From the NCBI GenBank assembly GCA_021018815.1, contig JAITYX010000049.1, positions 1,488,001 through 1,552,000 on the forward strand: a stretch of DNA of 64,000 bases. The letters are read 5' to 3'. This DNA is from Talinum fruticosum. Its lineage: Eukaryota; Streptophyta; Magnoliopsida; Caryophyllales; Talinaceae. The notes below the pieces were generated by a model. The model saw nothing but the letters and a program-made list of their open reading frames with translations. It searched no databases and was not told the origin of the DNA. This document shows positions 22,651 through 33,501 of the stretch, piece by piece (within the stretch, counting starts at the first letter, position 1; each line of letters begins with the position of its first letter). A program made the position numbers and the translations under genes.

Positions 22651-23012
22651 GTGGATGCTAACTTAGCTAGTGCATCCGCAAATTGGTTATCATCCCTAGA
22701 AAGGTAAGTGAAAGAAATGCTCTCAAACTGCTTAGATAATTATGTCGGATACGCTTCGTAGGGTGCAAAGGCTTCACTATGTACCTTCCACTTTTGTGAA
22801 ATTTGATTGATGATCAAACTAGAGTCACCAAAAACCTTGATATTCTTGGCCCCGATAGCTGTGGCAGCTTCAAGTCTTGTGATACAAGCTTGATACTTTG
22901 CAACATTGTTGGTGACTTCGAAGTCTAGTTTGATCGAAATGGGAGTATGTGCTCCCTCCGGTGAGACTAGAAGAATTCCTACTCTAAAGCCCTTCTAATT
23001 GGAAGCGCCATC
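22650..23012 (-). pseudogene. Second (archaeal-like) RNase H domain of element 1
   Basis: The minus strand reads NFDGAS, then GILLVSPEGAHTPISIKLDF, an E-containing ACITRLEAA helix, an FGDSSLIINQ strand, and ends FADALAKLA. This layout is the additional RNase H that marks Tat-lineage elements. A TAG stop follows NFDGASN, where a glutamine codon is usual, and another frame break lies near 22740, so it is dead. Confidence 0.75.
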
Positions 23013-23019
23013 GAAGTTC

Positions 23020-23640
23020 ATTGTCCAAACATCCACCTCTACTTGTAAAATGTCTTCATCTAGAAAAGTCAAGGTGTTCGGGTTGCGATTTAGGCACAGG
23101 TGGATCAGCTAAGAATTCCGACACTATCCTTCCTTTGATTGCTTTTTTGGGAGACAGACTTGAGTTCAAATTTTGAGAGCATGACAATCCATCTTCCTAT
23201 TTTACTACGGATAGTTAGTTGCTCAAGTATGTACTTAATAGGATCCATAGGTGCCATCACATGTACCATGTGAGCTAACATGTAGTTCCTGAGCTTCTTA
23301 GTAGCCCGGACTAGCACCAGTAATGTCTTCTCTAAAGCGTATATTTAGTCTTATAATCCAGGAACTTCTTGCTCGGATAGTAGATCGCGCGTTCTTCTTT
23401 CTCGTCTTGTTGAGCTAGCATAGCTCCCATACCCGTTTCCGTTATGGTGAGATACAACTGTAAGGATTTCCTTGATTGGGGTGGAACTAACACTTGGAGA
23501 ATTAGCTAGGTATTCCTTAACCTTCTCGAATGCTAGTTGGTACTCAACATCCCAAATGGGCTCACATCCTTTCTATAACTTCTTGAAAATAGGTTCACGA
23601 GACCACGGTCGATTTTGATATGAAATGACTTATGTACTGT
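23020..23640 (-). pseudogene. RNase H domain of element 1 (degenerate)
   Basis: Lies directly after RT in pol order. 23317-23105 reads MLVRATKKLRNYMLAHMVHVMAPMDP-like sequence then IGRWIVMLSKFEL, matching the end of the retroelement RNase H and the start of the linker. The rest is scattered over frames. Confidence 0.6.
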
Positions 23641-23659
23641 AAACGTCTAAGGAAACCCC

Positions 23660-24290
23660 TTATCTCCTTCTCTCGGTTGGCGGATGGATCTCCTGAATGG
23701 CTTTGATCTTGGATAGATCAACTTTAATTCCTCTAAGATAGACAAAATAGCCTAGCATTTTACTTGAGATCACTCTAAAGGCACACTTTTGAGGATTAAG
23801 GTGCATGTTGTATTTCCTGAGCCTATGGAAGAATTTCCTTAGGCTGGGTAGGAGCCCTGCCCTATCTTTGGATTTTATGATCATATTGTCTACGTAAACT
23901 TCAGCTTCTTTATGGATCTTATCATGCAATAAAGTTGTTGTTGTCCTCCGATACGTTGCACTGGCATTCTTGACCCCAAATGGCATCACCACATAATAGT
24001 AAGTCCCTCATTGAGTGATGAAGGTCGTCTTTTCCTTATCTTCTTCAACCATCTTCGCTCGATTATGCCCAGCATAACCGTCCATGAACGAGAGCAAGGC
24101 ATAACCTATTGTATTATCTACAAGGAGGTCGATATGAGGCAACGGAAAATCATCTTTAAGATTGGCTTTGTTTAAATCCCTAAAGTCGACGTACATACGA
24201 ACCCTCGCCATCTTTCTTCGAAACCGGAGCTATATTTGTTACCCACCGAGGATAGTGAACTATCTTAAACCCAACCTCTAACCGCTTCGA
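23660..24290 (-). pseudogene. Reverse transcriptase of element 1
   Basis: 24211-24008 carries RMYVDFRDLNKA, LPHIDLLVDN and LSFMDGYAGHN; 23992-23660 carries MPFGVKNASATYRR, the active-site region VYVDNMIIKSKD, LNPQKCAFRV and LGYFVYLRGIKVD. The active-site motif is YVDN instead of YVDD (minus-strand codon AAT near 23885), a change explained by one G-to-A transition, and a stop separates the two pieces at about 24000. The enzyme copied the element RNA into DNA; this copy cannot. Confidence 0.88.
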
Positions 24291-25984
24291 ACTTCTTCTT
24301 TAATTTTCAAAGCCCACTCTAGTTTCATCCTCCTCAATTTACGCTTAGCGGCTTAACACCTTCGTAAGCGGGATTTTATGTTCTGCTATACTCGGATCTA
24401 TACCCGACATGTCTCTGTAGGACCATGCAAAGACATCTACAAATTCTATAAGGAGCAAAGTAAATTGCTTTTGCTCTTCCGGATCCAAGGTTTTCCCGAT
24501 CTTAACTTTTTGGGGTTGATCAATTGACCCGGATTAATGTTATTGGTTCCTCTATTATTAGTGAGCGATTTTCATGATCTTCCATAGCTTTTATTAATTG
24601 TTTAGGGATTTCTTATTCATCATTAGAGGCAAAACAATTAACAGCGAAGAAGAGGCAACAACTAAGTGGAAAGGTTCACTTTATTAAATGAAGCAACAAG
24701 TACAATAGACTCGAAACGAATTAGAAATGACGGAATTAGGAAATGAGTTGGAAACAACGAAGGAGAAGTACAAGCGCTAGTGCTAGACTTAGAAAGATAA
24801 TGCACTCCTAGCCTGACGAGCAAATTCCTGGCCCTCTTCGGCGTCAATCCAAGTAACATGCTTGGACCTTTCAATATCAACATCGGTGATGAACCTGGAT
24901 GGATTGAACTGCGGGTGCGACATAGCTTATGACGATGCACGAGATTGAATTTCCTTCCAGGTTACTCTCTTGTTCGAATAGAAAACTGAAAAGATTATTT
25001 CCAGTGAGATTGGTTCAGCTGATGTGGACTGTCCCTATTTAAGGAGGTAAGGTGCCTCCTTTTGCAGAATATAACAATTGTTGAAAATCTCCAAACCAGG
25101 TACTAGGATGCCTTTTTCCTCGATATAGTAGGACTCAGGAAAACCATAATAAGGGAAGTTGTCTCCTTCTCATAGAAACCGCCCATTCGAGTATAGGGAA
25201 AGTGCTTGATAAAGTAGAGTGTGTGTTATGCGAGTCCTCTTTGCTTGAATTTCCTGCTTGGCTTGAGCTATTTCCTTAGCAGTAGTTTGATAGCCTAGTC
25301 TAAAGTTGTAGTTATTAGTGGTTTCAATAGGTGGAAAAGTAGGGTGGTATGCCCTTCACCCTACAGACAAGACCTAAAAATACCCCTTCTAATCAAGGTA
25401 ATACTTCCATCCCCACTGTTGTGTCCAATGAATTCTTCCGGAAGATTCTTCTAATCAAGGTAATACTTTTATCCCCACTTGTTAACCAATCCTACCACTT
25501 CCTCTGGCATGGTTTCAGGAGAGACTTTGATCTTACTAAGTGCATTGATTAAAGCCTGTCTATGTTTTTGGGAAGTAGATATTAATTGCCAAATTGAGAT
25601 ATCGGCTTTTAATTTCTGAAGTTGCTTAAGGATTGGGTCTTCTTCCTTTGTAGCTTCAAGCTCTTTTGGGGCTTCCCGAGTGCTGTTGTGGACCCAAGGG
25701 TGTATTGTGTCATCTAGATCTAGTAAGGAACTGGATTATAGGACTTTTAATGTCTCCCCAAAAGTCTTCTCCTTCCAAGGGTGATAAGCCCTAGAAGTCA
25801 TCACTATTGTTGTCGTTGTTGCTTCTTGTTCCGTAGACATCTTCTTCATCACTTACCGATAACCCCGTGGCTTCTAGATCTATGGAGATAAGCTAAGAAG
25901 TTGTTTCGACTTGTTAAGATCTCGAGATAAGAATAGAAGGATCCCACTAACCTGGAATGGGTTTAGTGAAAATGGTTAAGGTGC
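24291..25984 (-). pseudogene. Degenerate gag-pol junction of element 1
   Basis: Expected to hold protease and the N-terminal RT. I could not recognise a protease active site. A short minus-strand frame starting near 24922 (MSHPQFNPSRF) runs to about 24800 without known motif. Short direct repeats with a TCTAATCAAGGTAATACTT core occur at 25389-25410 and 25450-25470. Everything is broken by stops. Confidence 0.45.
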
Positions 25985-27125
25985 CGCTAAAAGGATCTTT
26001 ATTATTGCTTGGCAGCCTTAGGCCAGCGTAGTTGGCCATTTTGAAACATGCTTTCTAGTTTATTCTTAAATGTCCAACACTGTTCGGTATCATGTCCTCG
26101 TGCACGCCGATATTTGTAAAATTTTCTCACGTCCGAATTTTTAGATTGTTTTGCGGTTTCGATTCTCGCTCTAATAGGTGGCAACTCTATCTTTCCTTTT
26201 TCCAAGAGACAATCAAGAGCTTTGGTATAGGTAGTATCAATAGGAGTGTGGTCGGTATACTGTTGAGGGCATTGACATCCGCACCCTGCTAGCATTACCT
26301 ATATTGGAGGTTTTCTTATATTTAGAATGATAATTACCTCTATATCTAGTCGTGACTTTTGTGGTCGCGAGTAGATAGTTCTTCTTCTATCAACAAACCT
26401 GCATCTCTAAGGGTTGAAAAGTTCATCATAGGTAAAAATTTTAGGTGCTGATTATAATTGATGATCCGAATAACTTGGTCTTTCTCATAGGGTCGATCAA
26501 CCATGTGGGCTGCCTTTGCTCTCCATCTAGTAAGGAAATTTATGAAGCTCTCCTTCTCGCCTTGCTTGATTAATTCTAAGTCTCCGAGGGTAACAAGTAT
26601 ATCATTGTTATGGAGTATTGATGGAGGAACTTCTTGCACAAATCGGTCTAATTGGCAACTTTGCGTGGGTCAACCACATTGTACTACTTAATTACATCGG
26701 TGTCGAACGTTTAGGGAAGATGATATGGTAAGTGTCTTTAAGAATGTTCTTAGCAGTCATTACTCCTAAGAAGTTGCGTACGTGATGATGAGGATTCTTG
26801 GAACCTTTAAATTTAATATCCAGCATGGTAAACTTAGGAGGTAGTTTACCCTTAGGGATTAAAGTGAATCCCTTATCATCGATATAGTGATTACTGAACA
26901 TGGATGACTCCCTTAACATCCGTTCTATTTGATCCGGACGGGGATCAGGCTGAGATTTAGATTCGTGTTTAGGGATTCACGTTTGGGACTGCTCGGAGGA
27001 GACAAGATAGGCGGAGTTGGTAGAACCAAGGCCATTTTCCTTCTCAAACGTTCAACTTCTTCATCTTTCTTACTTTCCTCAATAGCCCTTATGATAGTCT
27101 TAAGATCCTTTGATATAGTTGACAT
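25985..27125 (-). pseudogene. gag of element 1
   Basis: Minus-strand pieces in order: 27125-26925 (charged N-terminus), 26919-26692 (KLPPKFTMLDIKFKGSKN then HHHVRNFLGVMTA, the retrotransposon gag core), 26639-26346 (SFINFLTRWRAKAA), 26295-26002 (YRRARGHDTEQCWTFKNKLE, a zinc-knuckle-like end). The knuckle has lost its first Cys and a His (Tyr and Arg stand there). Stops and a frameshift separate the pieces. Gag would form the cytoplasmic virus-like particle. Confidence 0.82.
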
Positions 27126-28667
27126 CTATTCGTCATGATCATTCAATCTGGTTTCCACTCGGCTAAGTTCTCATTAAGTAAACCGAGATTAAGATACTTG
27201 CTCCGGGTTTGGATCCATTGGAAGGGAACTCTTTCTAGGTACTTCTTATGACAAGGTATAGATTGTGATAGTGTAGTGTGCACTGAAGCTTGTCGCACCG
27301 GTGTAGACCGCGAAGTAGAAAGAAAAGAAGACGTGTCGGACTCCTTGATGAGGCATTCTAATCATTTAGAGCTCGAATTCCGACGATACTCGGTTGCCAT
27401 AGACTTCCCTATTCTACAGCCCAAAGGATGAGGTTTAGGACTATGTGAGAGAAGATAACTTTTGGGAGGAAGGGACTTAAGCGCTAGACCTGAAGAAACT
27501 AAGGATGTTTTTTTGTTTGGATGCACATAAAGAATGCAATGATGATATGATGTTTGACTTAGTTGAGATGATAATCTAATGAATGACTGATCCTTAAAGA
27601 AAAAATGCTTTCTATGATAGCTAAATGATAATCCATTTCCTTATTTGAGATGAATTTGTTTTGGACTAAGTGCAAATGCAAAGAATGAATGCACATGGAC
27701 TCACCTTTTAGGAGATGAATTCTAAATGCAAATGGTCTCAAATAATATGAGATGATTTGGCTAATGCAAATGAACTTACCTAATATAAGATGATTTTTAT
27801 TTGGCTAATGCAAATGGACTTACCTAATATGAGATGATTTTTATTTGGTTAATGCAAATGGACTCACCTAACATGAGATGACATGTAAATGGCTAATGCA
27901 AATGGAATCATCTAATATGAGATGACATTTATTTGGCTAATGCAAATGGAAAATGGGAATGTAAACAAAAGGACTAATCAATTGAACAAAAAGAGAAGGG
28001 GACTTTTGGTAAGACCCTTTGAGAAGTGATAACTACTTAAAAAGAGGATTTTAGTATGACACGGAAATGCGAACAATGGACTAACCCTAATAGAAAAAGG
28101 AATTTTGACTTTTGGCTAAATGCACATAATGGACTGACTCTAAAAAATTCATTAATCTGTTTTATTTTAACACATGCAAGGGTTTAATCAGCGCTCTTCA
28201 CCTATCCCTAAAGGCTCACAAACAGAAGATTAAATCTAATACACACACACTCATTCAAGCGTACAAATGAAGTCAAGGGACCACCTAAAAGTCAAAAAGT
28301 TCTATGGTCAAAAAGTTCAAAAGGTTGGATACATGGTGACACGTAATCCAAGAATTTGGTCCTCCATATGGGGCACGAGCAGGTTACCCACTAGAATTCT
28401 CGGTGCCTCTCGATGAACCAAAAGGTTTGACCCAAGAGTGCGTGCTACGAGGGAGGAGGTACCGTTTCCTTGGGCAATCAAGCCTAGTTGGGCCCGCCTA
28501 AAGGAACAAGTGGGAGCCTCTCTCCGAGAAAGGGTAAATAGGATTCTTAGGGGTCAAAAACAATATTTAAACTAGTTCAAAAGTTGCTAAATGCGGGATG
28601 TTTAATGCAAATACATCATTAAAACACACTACTCAAATTTTCAAGTTTTGCCTCCTTAATAAATGAG
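27126..28667 (-). other. Long 5' leader of element 1
   Basis: About 1.5 kb between primer site and gag with no coding potential. Long leaders are usual in the Tat lineage. It includes a 44-bp tandem repeat and AT-rich spacer. Confidence 0.65.
27715..27958 (-). repeat. 44-bp minisatellite in element 1 leader
   Basis: GGCTAATGCAAATG recurs at 27759, 27803, 27847 (GGTTAATG), 27891 and 27935, exactly 44 bases apart. The rest of the unit includes ACCTAATATGAGATGA. About five copies, with a partial copy upstream. Confidence 0.92.
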
Positions 28668-28688
28668 TCATCCCCAGCGAAGTCACCA
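28668..28688 (-). other. Primer-binding site of element 1
   Basis: The minus strand reads TGGTGACTTCGCTGGGGAT, three bases after the LTR end, resembling the TGGCGAC...CTGGGGA primer site common in this lineage. Confidence 0.7.
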
Positions 28689-28691
28689 CTC

Positions 28692-29867
28692 TGTAGGAAC
28701 CGTGGCCTCGGGCCCACCGAGACCAGGCAAAGCTTCCCCATGATTGCATTTGGTGTAAGGCTTTAGAATGTTAGAAAGAATGATTTTGGGGTTTTGAAGA
28801 TGAGATTTAGAAAGTTGGGATGAACCTTTTATTAAGATTTTCGAATTTTATTAAATCTAATTTAGGCAAAGTTTGAATGACAATTTTATTAATCTTTTTA
28901 ATTTTATAAATTATTTTTAGAATTCTTGGGATATATTTACTAATTAAAAGGCAAATAAAAACTATGGTTTTGGTCCTGTCGTGAGGCTTTAGGGTCAAAT
29001 TAGTGTGAAAACACCAATCCGAACGAAGCCTTGCCTGCCGACCACTCGATGTAGGCGGTAGCTCGCAACCGGCGGTGGTGGGCGCCGGCCGGATGCTAGA
29101 GCCGAGGAAATCAGCCTCGGCCTCTGTCCTGGTTGGCAGATCCGGAACCATTTTTTTATCCCTGCAATGAGAAAATACCGGGATGCAAATTCAATAAGAA
29201 TAAAACATAAAATAAGGGAGTCGCCAGTTAGTTTTTAGGATGAAAACTAATAAAAATAAGAACTTTCTTTTCCAATCTTAGTATGGGAAGACTTAGACTA
29301 AATGAGGCTAAATTTGACTCCATCGGTCTTTGAATCGAGAATCGGATTTGGGGATGAGGGTACGAAACGTAGGGATAACTCTCCCATTCCGCCCATGCGA
29401 AGACGACCGTTAATAATTTGAGTAGTGAATTAAAATAATGTAAAACAAACAAGCAAGCGACATACTACAACGATAAATAAAAGCAACCAAATGAAACTAA
29501 AGGAAAAGCAATAAAGAAAGTGATAAAGAAAAGAAAAGCGAAAAATTAAAAATTACATCGAGTGGGGAGTAAAATGCAGTATTCGAACTTGGAATTCCCA
29601 GCACACAACATTGGACTCCATTGTCTCTAAAAGCTTGGCCTGGTTCTTAGATCATCCAAAAGAAAAAGGGGATTTGTGGACCGACCCAAGGCAAAATGTT
29701 GTTTATTTGGTGTTGGGGTTTATTTGTGGTTTACTAGTTTACGTCGCACCAATCGATCACAGTCCGAGATCTAAATCCTCAAACAAGACTTGGGATTTCA
29801 TCATCGGGTCGACGGAATAAAATACGGAAATAAAGAGATAAAAGACAACACTTTTTAGGTGTCTACA
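28692..29867 (-). repeat. 5' LTR of element 1
   Basis: On the minus strand it begins TGTAGACACCTAAAAAGTG (29867) and ends TTCCTACA (28692): 1176 bp with TG...CA ends, immediately before the primer site. Its first half is closely similar to the plus-strand sequence at 51302 and less so to 33500. Confidence 0.8.
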
Positions 29868-31614
29868 CTGTGTGACATGATATATGTCTTACATGAAGAC
29901 ACACGCTAAGTGTCTTTTGTTGATTTAAAAATTATTATATCATGAAATAAATTGAAAAATAATAGTGTACTTAATCAATTTCATTTGGTTTTCACATCTG
30001 TGAACAACCTGAATTTTGAAATCAATTACTTCAATTTGAGCCTTTTTGTTGAATTTTTTTCTATTCAAGGTGCTTGTAGTTTGTTTAAATTAAATCAATT
30101 TGTGCCTCTTTGTTGAATTGTATTCAAGATTATTGCAGATTGGATTATTTGAAATTAGAGAAGGGGTTGATTAGGCAATGGAAATTAGGAAGGACTAGGG
30201 GATGGAATTGTAGGTCGTTAATGTCATCAAGATCGGCTATGGTGGAAAATTTTTTTTTGTACAATGGTAAGTGTGGGATACCCAAATGGGTCCTTATCTA
30301 AAGAGTAATCCCACTTGAGTTTGAATGCCTAAGGGGACAGGGATACTAAACCCATACTTAAAGCCTGAGTGCACAACCTACCCCAAATATTTTGCAAAAC
30401 TTACAAGAAAATAATCTCCTCTAAGATTCGATCGTTGAAGTAAAGGGTCTAAGTGTAAAGTGTTTGTCATTGGGTCAGAACTCACTTGGTGCATATGGTG
30501 GACTTGTCCAGGTGGAGAATTGTTTCAGGTTTCAACCTAAAGAGTGAAAGGGAAAGGAGGTGATGGAGGTGTTGTAGATGGTCAATGAACTATGTTGTAA
30601 ATTGACTATTTGGGGGTGACCCACGAGCAAGTTTCGACGTGGTGGTGGGAAGAGTACAATGGACTTGTTCAAGTGGAGAATTGTTGTGAATTCGCACCCA
30701 ATGCACGTAAGAATGGTAAGAGTTTGTAATCATAAAGGAAGGATATACAATAATATTTTGTGTATAATATATCAGTAAACTATAGCCAAATCATCTTACA
30801 TTTAAAATATACCACTATCACGGACAAAATTGCATGTTTTTACAAAATAAAAAAATAGGGTATATACCTAATACCTTTTGCTCAAAATATCATTTCTATA
30901 ATTATGTTGATTAGATGACGTTAAAAAATAAGAATTCCATTAAGAAATATTTAAAAAGACAAAAAATATGACCAGTGAAACATAACAAATATAACATACA
31001 AAATAAAAGTAGGCCATCAAAAGCAATATTATCAAACGGCAGTGAATAAAAATTATATAACCATCTATAGAATTGAAAACTTTGCCGCTGGTGTTGGTGT
31101 CTAGATACATTAATGGAGGCAATATATTGGAATGATATTCGTAAATGTGATGATAAAAGAGAAGGATACATAACACCTTCACTTGCTCAAAACAAAAATC
31201 ACATAATTTAAATGAATAGAGAATGCAATATCATGTCGTTGAATGCCCTAAAAATGAATAGACCACTCTACCACAATGTCAGATAATTATGTTTGCGATT
31301 CTAGTTACTAAAAAATATGACTAATATTGAAACAAAGCTAATAAAATCTCGTAAGTAAGCATTAGCCGCAATACCCTCATTCAAACTGCACTCTCGTTGT
31401 ACAACCCACAATATAAATACCATTTATTATTTAATTAATGATAATGCTCAGCATATTTATAAAATTATTATAAGAAAATATAATCCTTATAAGTTTTCAG
31501 AAATAATATCATACCAATAAATATATAATTGCGTAAAGGAAATGGTATTAAAATTGCGATCTCCCCTTAGCAAAGATAGCTCAATGGAGATAAAGAACAT
31601 TAATGTTGTATAAG

Positions 31615-31980
31615 AAATTAAAATTAAACCAAAATTTACGAATTAGATATGGGAAAGAAAAATAAGTATTAGGCTACATACTAAACTACAATTACGTACT
31701 CCCACCAAACAATGAAATCTATAAAACTAAAATCAAACAAAAATTTACGAAAAGAATATGAAAAAGAAAAATAAATATTAGAATTAATACCTATCCACAA
31801 TTGACTTCCTCCAATCAATCTGGCTAACACCTCCAGTTTTCCTCCATATTTAATGCGCAAGGGAAAAATAAAACTCCTTCAGAAAATAGGAAAAAAGGTA
31901 AATGAAATTTGCAAACTAAATATGAGAAATAAAAATAAGTATTAGAACTCATAAGTGATACCTAAATGACAATTGACCAT
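31615..31980 (+). repeat. Degenerate tandem repeat, about 3 copies
   Basis: Copies near 31620-31690, 31735-31800 and 31905-31975 share ATATGRGAAAKAAAAATAAGTATTAG and neighbouring words such as AAACTAAA and CAATTGAC. Spacing about 115-175 bases. Confidence 0.6.
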
Positions 31981-32559
31981 CTTCAGTCACTTATCTAATA
32001 TATCCAATTCCCTTCCCAATCTAGTGACCAATCGCAATAACTAAATAATTTGGCAAAATTATATCCCAAAAAATTGAACACAAAAAATAAACATCTAAAA
32101 TAAAATCAGGTCACTAGGAAAAATTCTAACTATTAACCATCCCAAAAAGAAAATCAAAATTCTTAAGGAGAAAATTAAAATATTTAAATTCAAACAAAGC
32201 TAAACCAAAAAATGATATTATATCATACTAACAATTTGCAATTAGAAAATTTCTTAAAACAGGGGAATAAGTCTTAAAGGCGTACAATCTTGATTTTGAA
32301 TTAGAAGTTAAAGTAGAGACTATTAAGTGATTAATTAGAAACATAAACACAATGGGAAGTTGGATTCTCATATTTGGATTGAATTGCGCAACTTCAATCA
32401 ACAGAAAGGATGAGATAAATTGAAGTTATGGAGGAATAAGGTAGAGATAGTGAGGGGTGACACCGTGAGAATAATGGAGTAACGAGTGAGAAGGGGGAGG
32501 GACATGAGAGACAGTGTATGAATGACATAGGTTTCATCGTTTTAGCTATTAAAATTAGT

Positions 32560-32700
32560 TGTTATATTATTTATAGCGGTTATCAATTGTTATAAGCTGT
32601 TAAAGCTGCTATTAACTGTTCCGAGCTGTTATAATTAGCTGTTATATCCGTTAAGAGCTATTACAACTATTATGAGCTGTTATAATGCTAATAACAAAAT
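32560..32700 (+). repeat. Short-motif repeat cluster
   Basis: Roughly nine variants of GCTGTTATAA or AGCTGTTAAAG in 140 bases. Clusters like this occur as subterminal repeats of hAT-like elements, but no TIR pair was identified. Confidence 0.55.
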
Positions 32701-32721
32701 TTTAAGTATAATCATTTTTTA

Positions 32722-32802
32722 CAATAATAATGATAATAATATCAATAATAATAATAATAATAACAATAATAATAATAATAATAAATAATAATAATAATAA
32801 TA

Positions 32803-32858
<56 letters not shown>
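32722..32858. repeat. TAA trinucleotide microsatellite
   Basis: Long near-perfect run of AAT/TAA units with a few single-base changes. Confidence 0.95.
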
Positions 32859-32859
<1 letters not shown>

Positions 32860-33354
32860 CATATATATATACTTATAAGTGTTTTGCTATGGGCTAGACA
32901 TTTGACGCATCATTATTGGCTCTTTTTGTTTTATCATTTTTACTTTTTATATATTATCAAAGCCTTTTTGTAACACCCACTTTATTAGGTATAAATTTTA
33001 TTTATAAGTAAAATAAATTCCATTTACTACTCTTGAATAACTATGATCATCAATTATACTTTATTACCTATAAATTTTAATTGTAATTATAATCAATATT
33101 ATATTATATTACATGTATTGTTTTGAAGGATTATTCCATTGCTTCAACAGCTATAAAATCAATTTTTTTAGAAAAATACTTATAAAAATAATATTTATTG
33201 TATATAATTAATCTAACTTATATAAATTAAATAAATTATAATAAGTATAATATAGTTATAATTATAATAAATATAACATTTATAATATTTATAAAATATA
33301 TTAAAATACTCAAATAATAACACATACCCATACGAAGCACGTGATTCACATTAG
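32859..33354. other. AT-rich spacer between two microsatellites
   Basis: Very AT-rich. A TAGGTATAAATTTTATT segment (32986) recurs as TACCTATAAATTTTAAT (33067). No gene or element end is recognised. Confidence 0.5.
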
Positions 33355-33355
33355 T

Positions 33356-33388
<33 letters not shown>

Positions 33389-33409
33389 AATAATAATAAT
33401 AATAATAAC

Positions 33410-33499
<90 letters not shown>
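33355..33499. repeat. CAA then TAA trinucleotide microsatellite
   Basis: About 9 CAA units followed by about 36 TAA/AAT units, ending at the first base of the LTR-like sequence at 33500. Confidence 0.95.

Positions 33500-33501
<2 letters not shown>

Larger units (their letters stand above)
20100..29867 (-). mobile_element. Decayed Tat-like Ty3/gypsy retrotransposon (element 1)
   Basis: Minus-strand order: LTR (29867-28692), primer site, long leader with minisatellite, gag, RT, RNase H, second RNase H, integrase. The pol motifs (MARVRMYVDFRDLNKA, LPHIDLLVDN, SFMDGYAGHN) and a second RNase H mark the Tat/Ogre side of Ty3/gypsy. All genes are split by stops and frameshifts. No 3' LTR is found below 21357, so the lower end is undefined; 20100 is a working limit that includes possible extra frames on the opposite strand. 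Confidence 0.8.
29868..32721. other. AT-rich region without genes
   Basis: No coding sequence is supported. Related segments near 30495-30535 and 30655-30695 share GGACTTGTYCARGTGGAGAATTG, which resembles a polypurine tract plus LTR start of a copia element. 31615-31980 contains three degenerate copies of a segment with AAAAATTTACGAA, ATATGRRAAAGAAAAATAA and AATACCTA motifs. 32560-32700 is rich in GCTGTTATAA-like repeats. None gives a complete element. Confidence 0.5.

Noticed and set aside
27715..27958. CRISPR array
   Set aside because: The 44-bp units are directly adjacent with no unique spacers, and the DNA is plant nuclear.
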